64,000 nt of DNA, taken from Cryptomeria japonica. Taxonomy: Eukaryota; Streptophyta; Pinopsida; Cupressales; Cupressaceae. The notes below the pieces were generated by a model. That model worked only from the letters and a program-made list of their open reading frames with translations, searched no databases and was not told where the DNA came from. The DNA lies in assembly GCF_030272615.1 (NCBI RefSeq), contig NC_081411.1, positions 835,068,136 to 835,132,135 on the forward strand, given 5' to 3'. Position 1 is the first letter of the stretch. Every line of letters starts with the position of its first letter. The position numbers were made by a program, and so were the translations under genes. This document shows, piece by piece, positions 11,802 through 23,601 of this stretch.

Positions 11802-12438
11802 GTATGCTAATTAGTAGTTTCTAGTGTGAAAATCTCATGATTTATTTTTCTATTTGATTGGTTTTAACTGGTTTGAAATCCAAGCAGGGGTTCTTTTAAT
11901 CTGCCTCTGCAAGCATGTTCTTGGACAGGGTTTTTGTAACTTTTATTACTGTTAACATTTAAACATTTTCATTAACAAAAAAAAAAATGACCATACTTGT
12001 CATGAAAGATGCCACCCCACAAATTCTTCACTGCCTATGCAATGGAAATGGAAATTTATAATATGAGATTAATAAGTAAAAGTAAATGTGCCTTTTCAGA
12101 CAGACTTTCTATTTGTGTCTGTGTGTCTATATGTTTTGGGCTGCGGCTTTTTTGGCATCTCAAGGTACAAGTGTATATTAAATTTGACCATAGTGAAGTA
12201 TTGTTTTGGTGTCAGTAGAATTTTTTTAATTTGCTTGTTGTTTATGGTAAGACCATAGGTTGTTACTACTTTTTTTGCTCTCCACTTCTTAAAACTAATC
12301 TGAATATACTGTTACAAACAACACAGCCCCCTCACCAGATGATGCATTCCATGGAACTCAAATAATATTCATTTGGCTCACTAGGTTAATGACATTGTTT
12401 GTGTATATGAAGATATCTTTAATATGCAATTTTTGCAG

Positions 12439-13623
12439 GTGAGCGGACAAGGCATGCTTTTATTGGAATTGGTTTCCGAGAGAGACCTGAAGCATATGAT
12501 TTTCAAGCTGCACTCTATGACCATATCAAGTATCCTTTGTGTTTACTCCACATTTCTAAGGCTCATCTCCATTACAGACTTTAACTGATTAGAAAACATG
12601 GAGAAGATAAGATCATATGAAGTATGTTGTAACTGCGGGAATTCTGTCATTAATCTTGTTAATAACCATTCCTGACCTTGATTAAGTGATCTTCCCTACT
12701 GTCTTTTGGTGTTTTGAAAAAGCCTGAATAAATTGGGCCTTTTTGTAATCCTCCTATATGTCTTAGCGCAGCAGTTTTGCTAAGTTATTTTTTCTGTCCT
12801 AAACATTCCACAACTTATTTGAAGGATTGTTTTATTGCTTTTAATTTCTTTGCTTGATGACGGTGAAGAGATTTAGGAAGTTATGTCAAGATGATATTTT
12901 TTTCCATCTGTAATGATTACATGTTTTGTTTGCATGATTCTTTCAAAGCTTTTTTAGTTCAAAAAATTGGTAAGAATTTGATAAATTGTTGTGTACTTAA
13001 GAGAAAACAGATATTTGGATAAAAAACAGGCTGCAGAGGAAATGGAGCAGCAATATCAAACAAAAGAATCTATCGACTACAGTCTTAAAGAGGGCCAGAC
13101 ACTAAAACTACAGTTGAAAAATGTAATGCTTGATTACCTTTCATTGTATTGTGCATGTTCCATGCTGATTCATCCTGGCAGTCAATCACTCTTTTGTGTG
13201 GTAACATACATCTAGAGAAGAATATCTTAAATTATGTCTTTTAACAACAATTTGCTTACTGTGACCATATTATAACTTGTTCAAGCTTATCAATCGTTGC
13301 AGCCACAAAAAGGAACTGGAACCAGGAAGTCTGCCTTTTTTGAGCAAGAGCTGGACAAAATTTCATTGCATGAGAGTGGAGACAAGTGTCGTCCATTACC
13401 GTGTTTAGTACCACCACCTCCTCCACCAGCACCATCATCACCTTCTGCCACCTGTTATGGATCAGAGAAAAAGTTGATGCCTTCACCATCAGCCACCATG
13501 CATACTAAATCAACAAAATCTTCAACTATTGATGAAGGGGAAAATGAAGGGCTTAGCAAAAAAAATGATGGAGAACAAGACAGTTTTGATGATGACTTTG
13601 GAGATTTCCAAACAGCGGGTTAA
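12439..13623 (+). CDS. NECAP-family endocytic adaptor, last three exons (12439-12529, 13011-13122, 13303-13623)
   Basis: NECAP proteins are clathrin-coat accessory proteins with a PHear domain and a C-terminal tail that binds AP adaptor ears. Exon 1 here encodes the end of the PHear domain, with the signature RHAFIGIGFRERPEAYDFQ then AALYDHIK. Exon 2 continues YLDKKQAAEEMEQQ and SLKEGQTLKLQLKN. Exon 3 encodes a Pro-rich linker and an acidic C-terminus, DSFDDDFGDFQTAG, resembling the WGDF-type ear-binding motif at the end of animal NECAPs. The first exon opens with two bases completing a split codon. The first intron interrupts a Lys codon after AA and the second is phase 0. No stops or frameshifts are seen, so the gene looks functional. 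Upstream exons are not in the window. They must lie left of it, with the family-A elements inside an intron, or else they have been lost. AATAAA-like sequence follows at about 13646. Confidence 0.85.
12530..13010 (+). other. Probable U12-type (minor spliceosome) intron of the NECAP gene
   Basis: The donor is GTATCCTTT, an exact match to the U12 5' splice-site consensus, and no better U2 donor restores the frame. The 3' end is GTACTTAAGAGAAAACAG. TACTTAAG resembles the U12 branch-site consensus (TCCTTAAC) and its adenosine is 10-11 nt from the AG, within the usual U12 range. There is no long polypyrimidine tract. Splicing joins HIK to YLDKK in frame. Confidence 0.75.
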
Positions 13624-16600
13624 ATCATATCATGTTGGAACAGAAATAAATATGTTCTGATTGATGACCCACTCAGGGCCATGCTTGGTTTCAAAGACAT
13701 CAATTATGATGCTGTATGAACATAGGGCTTATTTGAGGTTATTGCCAGTATGATCTATTGATGTTGAAGTTATATAAATTCTGAATGGGAAAGGAGGAAC
13801 TAAAATTGGTGCTCACATCTCTAAAACTTATTCAGATAATGGATTCTTTTTTCTGCTTATTTGACCATATAAACAGCAGCGTGGTGACAGGTTGGTCCAT
13901 GTAGATAGAAAATATATACCCTCCGGTACTTCTGCCCAGGTGTCAACACAGATGGACACTTGTTTGGTTATTTCATGTTAAAAAAGTTATTTTAGGTAAT
14001 TTGTCTCAGGATTGACGTTGAAAATAAATGAAAAAAAGTATAGTTTCTTATCTTACGGGCTTTGTTTATTATTCTCTATATTTTGTACTTGAATTTCATA
14101 ATAGATGGTTGGTGATTTTTAATTTGATCCTATCAATATTTTATGCCTCTGATGTTTGCTACAGCTGAATGAACATCAGGATTGTTTGTTGGCCTTCAAT
14201 TAAAGTTTTGATTAGATAAACATGGGAAAGGGCCCGGACCCATTACAAAGCAGCCAACTAAAGTTGCCATATACTATGTAGTTTGATTTGTAATTGAAGT
14301 TGCCATTTAGTTAACTAACGAAAATTGTACATAATGCATTCAAGATTGTTTTTATATCAAGAATTCTTTGTACTTTGTAGAGTGCATGGACTCTGGACAA
14401 TCACTACTGATGCACCATATGAAACTTACCACCTTCCTTTTTCCACTATGGAAAGCTTGCGATTGGAACATAAGTTTGCATAACATATTGTTCGATTTAC
14501 TTGTTAGTGTTTCTTGGTTGGTTTATGTAGGCAGTAGAGGAGGAAAAGTGTGAGACTATCGGAAACTTTGAGATCGCTTCCATTGTGCTGATATTGACTT
14601 ATCCAATTTCTATATAATATCTAATATTCCTAAAACATTGCTTCTGTAGAAAACTTGTTTTGATTACTCCAATTAGTGATTTTTAGACTACCACATAGAT
14701 TGCTTCCCTCTTGTTGAGATCGATTTGTCCAAGTTGTATATTATATTTAATATTCCTAAAGCATTGCTTCTGTAGAAAACTTCTTAACAGTTCATTTGAT
14801 GATCGTGTTACCTACTTCGAGGCTTCCAATTGGATAGTAAATGCCTTTTATGAGCCATTTTATACATTATATTTGATAAAATGTTTAGCCTCTCTCCCCT
14901 GATAACTGTCATTTTGAGATTTCACTCTTTTTTGAATTGTCATTAGGGGGTCAGGCCTGGGGCCAAGGGGCAAAGGTTTAGGCAAGCCATGAGCCATCGA
15001 GACTCATAAATACACAAAGATATCATGTATGTGTGCTGTAGACATTGAAATTATGCAACTTTAACATTTGGTGAACAACTTGTAAATTAAAGCACCGAGA
15101 TATTTACAGTGTAGTGTGTTATATTCAAATTTGTATATGTTTTTAAATGTTTGAATGTTGTACACCCTTTGCTGTGTTACCTGGTTTATCAAGTATATGT
15201 ATACGGGTTACTTATTACATTTCAGAAGAAGCAATCTGATTATTAGAATTATGGCCAAATTACTTGAGCGGACACAAAAAAGTGTAATTATAAGCTGACT
15301 AAGAATGCAACAAATTTGAATGACATGAATTACTAGACTGCCACCTAATTGTATAAAAAGTGTGATGCAAAAAGGCCCACGATTATAGGGTATGAAAATC
15401 ATCTAAATTTCATCCTTTCTCCTCGTTATAGAAATCAATTAATGATAATTGCAAAATGTTGTGTTTTCGAAAGAACGATGATCAGAGGGAAAATGACTAT
15501 ATTGTAGCGCTGTTCTTGCTTGCCTAAAAGGAAGGATTAGAAAGGAACCAAGAGGGAGGTTAACATTACATAGTAAACAGTGAAGGCAACGAGACCTTGG
15601 AGTAAGCCTCATCCTAATTCTTGGTATTTTTAATTTATGCCAAGGTTTGTCCTTTTTTTCATTTAAGCAAAGTTTACAATTTTTCAACTACATTCATAAG
15701 ATTGTATAGCATTTCATTAGACATTAGAGTCACCTATTTTTTGGCGATTGATTTGGTTTTCTGCTATTTGATGGCTTTGAGCTCACTTGTGGCTTGCAGG
15801 TCCACTTGTTGGTTTTATGGTAAAGCAAGTCCTTTAAATGCATTGCATAAAAAACTTATTACTACAATTTAAATTGTCAAATTCACTAAAATATTTATGC
15901 TGTCGAAAGCTATGCAGAAATTAGAAAACCAAGTAGCAGATCACATGGGAAAACCTTGAAAAAGACAATGAAACGAAGAAAAACCATTTATAATGTTGTT
16001 GCAGCTTCTGGATTAGATTGTGTGTATATTTTTTAATCATCAATGTTTTGGATCACACTCCATGATCCATCATCAATAATGATACATAAAACATCTAATG
16101 TCTTCCAAGCAGCAGCCGGCCAATTATGAAGATTTATTTCGTTCAGTATTTTTATATGTTTTTTTTTGTACTTGCACTTTTTAGACCATTTGGAATGGAA
16201 TTTGGTGATGCAACAATTGGACCATCCAATCTAGATCAATATAGTTCATGATGTATGCTTACTAGCACATTTTCAAGCTACTTTCTACAATGAGCTAGGG
16301 GATATGATACCAACATGTATTGACACCAAAATTTATTAATTCGAACTATTTTGTCTAGTTTTCTAAAGAGTTTGTTCTTATCCGACTCTCCATTTATACT
16401 TAGAAGGAGTATGCAAGTCATTACTTAGTGTGATATTGTGATTCTCCACCAACCACCCTACTTTTCTATTTTTAGGAAGATTTCAAGGCCTTGTGAGAAA
16501 AGTTACATAATGTTTGGATTCAAAGCATGCAATTAGAGAGGAGGCATAGAGCTCATCTATAGAGCTTGTCCATTTTGTATAAATTTTCAGTTGAAATAAA

Positions 16601-16920
16601 ATATGTTTTTGTTCAATTGTTGTTCATAAAACAATAAGTTTCAAAATTAGTATATTATTCCATAAATTAATAGCTTATTTTAGATTAGTGGTATTAGAAG
16701 CTATTTATTCCTACAAGTACCATTGAATGTGGTTAGGCTAGTAAAAATTTGGGTAAAAACCAAGAGATCACTCATATTGACTTCTTCATAGATGCAAACA
16801 ATTGAAGATTGGCAACAAAGAACAAGCTATTGATGTGGCTCTAGAAAGGAAAAAAATCAAAGATGAACAATTTGTGTAAATGCTTCAAATATTTAATGGG
16901 CCCCACTAGAAATGCCAATT
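13624..16920. other. Noncoding stretch downstream of NECAP
   Basis: 3' UTR and intergenic AT-rich DNA. No ORF with recognisable similarity is seen in either strand. The one structure seen is the short duplication at 14575-14783. Confidence 0.6.
14575..14783 (+). repeat. Direct duplication, ~82-bp units 127 bp apart
   Basis: Units at 14575-14656 and 14702-14783 share segments such as TAATATTCCTAAA and CATTGCTTCTGTAGAAAACTT with scattered substitutions. An old local duplication without coding potential. Confidence 0.75.
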
Positions 16921-17110
16921 GATAGTCAGACCCCCTTTAAGATTCAAGCAAACATTGACATTTCTACCTTCGAGGGAAAAAATAATGATGTTATTGAAGA
17001 TTGGAATTTTAAAGTGGTAAAATATTTTTTTATTAACAACTTCTCAAATTAAGAGAAAATAACATTCACCATCTTGAAAGGTGAACTTCATGTTTAGCAT
17101 GTTGGGAGGT
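16921..17110 (+). pseudogene. Ty3/gypsy gag fragment
   Basis: The frame reads PFKIQANIDISTFEGKNND, then VIEDWNFKVVKYF, one stop, then EKITFTILKGELH. This follows the pattern of plant gypsy Gag N-terminal cores (FEGK, W-x-x-x-LE-x-YF, KI-x-F-x-x-LK). It is short, with stops, and no matching pol or LTR is seen beside it. The rest of 17110-17830 has no recognisable gene. Confidence 0.5.
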
Positions 17111-17829
17111 TAGGATGTTAGCTAAGGAGGATTTGGGCAAGCTATACTTTGATGAGGTGAATTCCACTCGAGGAGATGAGGTGTTGGAGTCCAATGAGGT
17201 TTGGTAACTTGCTAGTGGCCTGCCATTTAACTTGAACTTCAATATTATTTTTTTGCTTTAAAGAACAATCTTTCTAAAAAGTTGGGTTATGAAAACCCAA
17301 CTACTTCCGCCTTTACAAACTTCTTGAAGAGCTAAGTGACCGGGCTTAGACTTGGTTAGGAAACTACATAAGAGTTTAAGGTTGAATAAGGTTAGACTCA
17401 TTAAAGACCGAAGAGTAAGGTGGGCATTGAGTGTCAGGCTCCAACAAAGCCTTTAGAACTAAAGCACTTAAAAACTTTAAAAGCAAAACCAATAGTGAAT
17501 ATTATCAAACTTTTAAAAACTAAGTGTTATGAGATGTGTGGGAGTTCAAAAGGACTTTTGAAACAAAGGACCTAGGCCAACAAATGTTTCCAAACACTTA
17601 AAAGGAAGACCGTGGAGAGACTTGAATGAGTATGAGAAGGCTTGTCAAAGTTCGATGAAAGTATTTAACTAAGACCAAAACTTAATGCGCTCATAAAAAC
17701 AACTAAGTACATATATTTTTATGATAGAAAATGAGCTTATTTAGACATCCAAAAGAAGAATGTTGATCTAGACTTTGAAATAAATGGTAACACTTGAAAT
17801 TTTGACTATGTGGATAGGCAACACCATGA

Positions 17830-18357
17830 AAATGAACGTAATTGATATCTAATACTATTGTGGCACACAAGGCAACAATATGGGCTTCGTACTTAGTGAT
17901 ATTATTTGTATAACGAAATTTTAAGCGAAAGGAAATAGGAACTAGTTTTCCTTAGGTAAGATTTAAACTACACCTACCCTAGAACTAGTTTTACATCTCA
18001 ATCCATCAAACTACATTTCCCATATAGGTTCATGATCTAATGTAAACAAGTTCTCATTTGGAAACATGTCTAGACTAGGAAACGAATAACGGGAGGGAGC
18101 TTCTTCTAGTTGATCAGTGACAAATTCATCTTTAATTACTTTTGAGATACAAATTTAAGATAAAACTAAGAGAGCAACATCACCCATTTCACTAACCTTC
18201 CAGAAAGATGATATCAGTAATAGGGCATGACTTGTAGTTGAGTCTACAATCATATTGATATTAGGAAATGGGAACTCATCCTTAAGAGAAGCCTTATTGA
18301 TATCAAGAAAGTAAATTCAAACATGAGTACAACCATCAGGTTTATTGACAACAATGA
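17830..18357 (-). pseudogene. Tat-type gypsy pol remnant: RT piece and archaeal-type RNase H
   Basis: On the minus strand 18357-18190 reads DINKASLKDEFPFPNINMIV then DSTTSHALL, the RT segment equivalent to the DVNKACPKDDFPLPSIDIIV stretch of the Tat element at 55707. After a deletion of the rest of RT, 18170-17830 reads VIKDEFVTDQLEEAPS, a degenerate FDG motif, and in another frame YTNNITKYEAHIVAL. These match the start of the second, archaeal-type RNase H at 57112 (CTNNVAEYEALVIG). Several stops and frame changes make this a relic. Confidence 0.65.
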
Positions 18358-18805
18358 TATTTGACATTCAAGGTGAATAGTCTTGACTAACTTTTGCATT
18401 GGTTTTGCATTGGAGTAAGCTATGTATTCAATATTTGTTCCTATGTACTAGGCGAATGCAGCGACTGGTTACCCATGCAAATCGATGAGATGAAGCACTT
18501 ACCATATGGACACTCTTGCATTTCTTTTTTGGAGGCAACCTTCCATTTTTTAACTTGATCAGTTCTTCGGACTATTGGTACTTGCGTCATCTGTATCTTC
18601 GAGTTCCAAATGTTTGGTCTGTGTTTGCCATCTGATTCAGATTCGAGTAGTTTCATTGAGGGAACTCATGCAGATTCATGTCTTCTTGATCCGGATCATC
18701 TTTTGTTTCAAAGGAGGTTCTTATTTCAGCATCATAGTAGGCATTCTAGGACAATGTTTGCAGCTTCTTCAAGCTTCAGTGGTTCTTCATGCTTCAGTGA
18801 TACCA

Positions 18806-19168
18806 TGTTAAAGTTGTGAAATACAACCTCACAGAACCCAATGAACACCTGTATGCAAATAACTTGTCACAACAATGGAAGATTCATACAAAACACAAAA
18901 GTTGCTTTGAAACCCTAGAGCAAGAATATGCAATAATAATAATTAGATTGTTGTAAAGGATTACAAAGGGATCAATCCTTATAAAAGGAGATCAAAACCT
19001 AAAAACCTAAACCCTAAAAAACAATTAATAATTAATAATGAATTAATTATTAATGTGCCTAAGTTTAGCCTCCTAAATTTAGCTTAAGTGAAAATAAAGT
19101 AAAAGGTGACTTAATTAATAAAACAATATGATTTAATTAATTAAGTAAAGAACCTTATTACTCCAACA
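18806..19168 (-). mobile_element. Copia-type LTR with adjacent primer binding site (minus orientation)
   Basis: Read on the minus strand the block begins TGTTGGAGTAATAAGG and ends ACAACTTTAACA, 363 bp, with a TATAAGG motif inside. Immediately after it comes TGGTATCACTGAAGC (18805-18791). Its first eight bases match the initiator-Met tRNA-complementary site TGGTATCAGAGC used by plant Copia elements. The block sits between protease and RT pieces of an older minus-strand Tat relic, so it is a nested insertion. The internal part (18441-18805) has a weak ORF containing KKWKVASKKEM but no certain domain, and the partner LTR is not seen. Confidence 0.65.
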
Positions 19169-19283
19169 GGATTGACTTTGTATTCTTTGATAAAAGATTG
19201 GGTGAAATACAAAGACCCCCCTATCATTGCCCAAACATGCACTTTGTTGAGAAGAAGAGGAAATGGGAGTAGAAGACATGATT

Positions 19284-19760
19284 CTAAAATTTAAGAGGAT
19301 CTTTCTTTTTAGAAAAATATTCTTTAGAGACATCCTTTTCGATAGATAAAACTAGTGTGGATGGTTGCGAATTAGAAGATAACAATGGAATGAAATTCTT
19401 AAAGATAGGTGTGACCAAAGTTTGACCATCTGTTGCCATTTTATATAGATGTATAACATTAAGGTCAAATTTGATTGTGACTACCTCATTGTTAGCAACA
19501 AACTTTTTGGAACAATGTAGAGTAGAAGTAATCACTCCTAAGGTGGGAATACACAATCTTCCCAAGAGAAGATTATATGATAGAGGTCCTAGCATAACAT
19601 ACACTAGGGTGGGCACAATAAGGGGTCCCAACCTTAAAGAAAAATCATAGTGTTGAAGGCTTGCCAACCAACATTATTGAACCCATAAATGTACATAGAA
19701 AAAGTTGTAAGAGAGTTCTAATCAACATTGATTTGAGGAAATAGATTGAGACTATAAACA
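19284..19760 (-). pseudogene. Gypsy (Tat/Athila-like) protease-region remnant
   Basis: The minus frame contains LGPLSYNLLLGRLCIPTLGV then ITSTLHCSKKF and EVVTIKFD. This is the conserved end of the retroviral-type aspartic protease in plant gypsy elements (YN-x-LLGRPW-x-x-x-x-x-x-x-STLH). The Tat element here has LTYNILLGRPW at the same point. Upstream, VYSLNLFPQINVD sits where the active-site DSGAS-like segment is expected but is degraded. It continues the relic at 17830-18357. A minus ORF at 20076-20357 may be further gag or linker, but I cannot support it. Confidence 0.6.
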
Positions 19761-22434
19761 TCTAGCGCTAAATAGGTATTAATGAGAATACTTCTAATGC
19801 ATATGTTATTCACATAAATGATTCATTAAAAGATTTTCTTGATTTTGCACTTTTGGAGGTAGGAATTCACATGGATAAAACATGATATTTGGTGAATCTA
19901 CACAATTATGATCTATCAATAGATTTACATCTGTTGGCCTACCAAAAGAAGGTAAGAGAATATTTTGCAAAGGTTCTTGAAGCATACCTTGGTAAACTAA
20001 ATTAGTTTGAAGAAAATCCCAAAGTGAGATCTTAGTGGGAGTAATGTGAAGTTGTTTGAGAAGATCGTATTTTCTTTAGTTCTTGGATGTAGGTATAGAT
20101 GCTTGATGAAGATCAGGTTGAGTAGGTGGTAAAGAAGCAAGTTGGTCAATAGTTTTCTTGTTTCTTTGAGTATTGTAAGTGTGGGATGCCACTTTATAAG
20201 AGGGAGCCTTAGATTGTGTGTATCTTGTAAAAACATCTTTTGCATCATTTTGAAAAGGGACACCACAGATAGAATGAACTCTCTTTAGAGAAGTACTAGC
20301 CAGTGTAATGATTGATCTCTTTGGTGCAGGAGCACTTGGGCTACAATAGTGCCTCACAAAAGTTTTTTGTCTTGATATTTTATTTTGTGTTGATACAAGG
20401 TTGTAATAATTTCCTATGGATCATTTGTAGTCTTTGTCAATCATTTCCAATCAATTATAAGGCTTTAAATGCCATTTGTTGTCATAAAGACCTATAAGGT
20501 CCTAGTTGGGTCGAAACTAGTCAAACCACTCTAAATGTTCCCAAATGGAGTGAAAATGATGTTATTAACTTATTTTTGTCTTGAAGTCATTTTTGACATG
20601 TTTTAGAGATTGGGACCAAGTTTGAAGTCAATTTGATAAGTTATGTAAAAATTGTCACAAAAGTTGTAAAGTTGTTATTACAACTTTACAACTTTCTTAT
20701 GTCACTAATGCATATTTTTTAATCCCAATAGTTAAATGAAGTTGGGAAAAGTTGGGATAGGTCCAAGCAAGTTTAAATAACCTCATTTTGGTTGTGGTTG
20801 GGGTTGTTGAGATCATATGTAGCCTTTGGAGGAGAAAAATCAATAAAACTAGAAACATTTTTCCTACAATTTTCTGCAACAACGTTGCTATTTTGATCAT
20901 AACTTTTGTGTGCGGCCAAATGAAGAAATAATACCAAAATAATTTGTTATCCCTATAAATCACCTTTAATTTGGCACAATTTTTATTGAATTTAATTGAG
21001 TTTTGAGCCTAGTACAAACATTTTTTTTCTTCTAAAAGTGCGTCTAAAACCCTTGTTTTGAGGGTTGTTACAAAGAAATGAAGAGATCTCACCATCCCAC
21101 TAAGATATGAAGCCCAAATTTGGTGTTATGGTAGGTGTATGGGTCATTGAAGTAAATTTTCAATCATTTTTGCAGGAGATGTGTTTTGGAGTAGAAATGA
21201 AGCATTGATTGCCTAACATCATCATGTGTTAGGCCAAGTAAGCATGAGAATGAGGGTTGGAGTAGGTATGAGACACAAACATTTAACTCTTGGGAACCAA
21301 AATTTGGTGGAATTGGTGGTTTGGAGACAAAATACAAGTGTTTGAACCCTTGTCTTGGTGTTTGTGCATGTTTTTGGGGTATCTCCTTTGTGAAAGTGAC
21401 CTATTTGCCCCCTAAAAATGAGGACAACAATTTTTTTGACCCAAACGTTCCAAAACAACCAATATTGTTTTTACATATGTTATGTAACTACCAAAAGGGT
21501 ATCTCAAAATGGTTTTTTTTGTGCCTATGACCAGGGGTTGAAAAGTTAAGGGCCAAAAATCGCCTGGACTATCTTAATATGCCTAGTAGCCTTGTGTGAA
21601 GGAAATACCCTTGTTGGTGATATCCGGTCAATGCCAAGTGTTAGGAGGGTTAGTTTGATGTCTTCTAGTGACCCTAAATCCTTGATAACAGTAATATATG
21701 TGGGTGGAGTGTTGGTTCTTGCATTTAGCTTAGTAGCCTAGTTGAGGTTTCCTTATGTTGTCTAGTGGTTTGTCCATGAAAGACCTTGATACCCATGAAC
21801 CATTGAACCATTTTGATCTTTGATTGTCTTTTCATCCCAAGGTCATCTGAATCACTCTTAGGCCTACTAGGGACAACAAAAACTATAATGGCATTCATAG
21901 ACTTCTTGTCCTATAAAGAGGGAGATTCTAACAAAGGAGTTTGTGTAACAAATATTTTATAGAACAATATGCCTCTAGAAAATCATCCAGAGCATCATCT
22001 AACATATCAAAACCATATTCTAAAAATCTACTATAAAATACATTAAAATTTTGAATGAAAATATTTGACATGTTAACATCAAGTTCACTAAAATGTAAAG
22101 AGGGGATTCACTATTATCAAGACAACAGGGTCTCAACTAGTGAATAACCCTTAGTTACCTCAATTGATTGATCAAAATGGTTTAAATGAAATGATCAAGA
22201 ATGATTGTATAATAAAACTAAATTTGTGGTAAGCGTAATAAATAAGATAAATTGAAATTTTCTTAATAATATAGAAATATAGTAAGATAAAAATATTTGT
22301 ACTATAGAAATGGAAAGTGTAGAAGCTACAAATATCAAAACCAAATAGATCCACTCTCAACCTTGGACACTAGTGTGTCGTGAGCAATATTTGTTGTTGT
22401 GCTATCGTACTAACAAGAATAACCAATAGGTTTC
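19761..22434. other. Noncoding or unassigned stretch
   Basis: Short ORFs only, none recognisable. Composition and wording resemble degraded LTR sequence. It holds a perfect hairpin at 20660-20695. Confidence 0.5.
20660..20695. repeat. Perfect 16-bp inverted repeat with 4-nt loop
   Basis: Left arm AAAGTTGTAAAGTTGT and right arm ACAACTTTACAACTTT around loop TATT, with no mismatch. It lies in otherwise unassigned DNA. Confidence 0.9.
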
Positions 22435-22884
22435 TGTTAGGGTTTCAAGCAGATCCAAAGCAAATATGAACTAACAATTATATGCAGATTTAAATACAAA
22501 AGATAAAGAAATAAAACAGGACACAGATAACACAGAGATTTAACGTGGTTCACCCAGAATGGGTTACGTCCACCATACACAGCCGTCCAATCTTTCTTAT
22601 TATCCAACAAAAATAGTACATCAACCTTACAATGCCTTAAGCATCCCAGCCGCTTATAATATGCGTTTTTAGGGCAACAAACAAAGTCGACCTTTTTAGG
22701 GTTTTATTACAATGTCGGTTTTCATCAACAAAAAATGGCAAAAATTTTTTTCTCGGGGGCTGTCGCTCCCGAACCCTCGTAGCGGGCTTCACCCGCTTTC
22801 CCGGGGCCCAGCCCGACCCTGGACCCCGGCAAGGATACATGCTGAGTGTACAATACTTTGTTGATCAGTCACCACATATCAACA
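22435..22884. mobile_element. Solo LTR (450 bp) with 5-bp target site duplication
   Basis: The block begins TGTTAGGGTTTC and ends CACATATCAACA (TGTT...AACA termini). It is flanked on both sides by GTTTC (22430-22434 and 22885-22889), a perfect 5-bp duplication. Inside are TTTAACGTGGTTCACCC and GGGTTACGTCCACC, wording common in plant LTRs, and an unusually GC-rich stretch at 22755-22835. No PBS or coding sequence is adjacent, so this is a solo LTR left by LTR-LTR recombination. Orientation is not certain. Confidence 0.85.
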
Positions 22885-22889
22885 GTTTC

Positions 22890-23601
22890 TAGATAGTGAT
22901 ATCCAATTTTCCAAACCTGTTCATTTGCATACACAAAGACAGAAAAAATATTGGAGGTTGTATAGGGCACAAACAACCAAGCAATATTAGAGTAGACAAA
23001 AAGGCATAAAGAAAATAGATAGGTGATAGAAACAAACCCTGATTTGCAAAAGCCCTATCATGATGTATAATAGATACTAGATGAGATCATAAATAATAGA
23101 GAACAAACAAATGACAAGAGAGTGTTACCAACAGCCTAAGGAACCCTCTTGAAGCAATATATGTGATGAGATCATGAGATGAATCTTTGTTGTTGTGAAT
23201 AAAAAGACACGAGATAAATTTGGTAGAGATTCGTTGTTTGAGAAAGAGGAGAGAAGAGAGTGAGAAAATTTACAAGAGGTTGTAAAAATGAGGAAAAGAG
23301 AGGGGTTTATTGTTCATTATGGGCAAAATGTGTCATTACAAGTGCATTTGTTCGTTGTCACACATGTTAAGTGCAAAATACATGGAATATTCTAATTTGA
23401 ATCTCAAAAACTATTGGGATGTTAGCACATTGTGCAGACATCTACATGTCGTACTATTGTCCGACTAAATTTGTTAAAAAATTAAACCATATGCTTCAAA
23501 TTTGTCACCTATGAAATCAAAATCATGAAATCCTAATCATAGGTTTATGTCAAAAATATGGTGGGCACAATGTGTAAGTGTGAAATTTGCAACACTACAC
23601 A
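22890..23601. other. Noncoding stretch
   Basis: AT-rich; no gene, LTR ends or repeats recognised. Confidence 0.5.

Noticed and set aside
18441-18656. Minus-strand ORF as Copia pol (KKWKVASKKEM resembles the RT entry segment)
   Set aside because: A single short resemblance, too close to the LTR for RT in an intact element. A deletion would be needed, so not called.
20076-20357. Minus-strand ORF as gag of the Tat relic
   Set aside because: Right place and strand, but no Gag core or zinc knuckle can be seen. Left unassigned.
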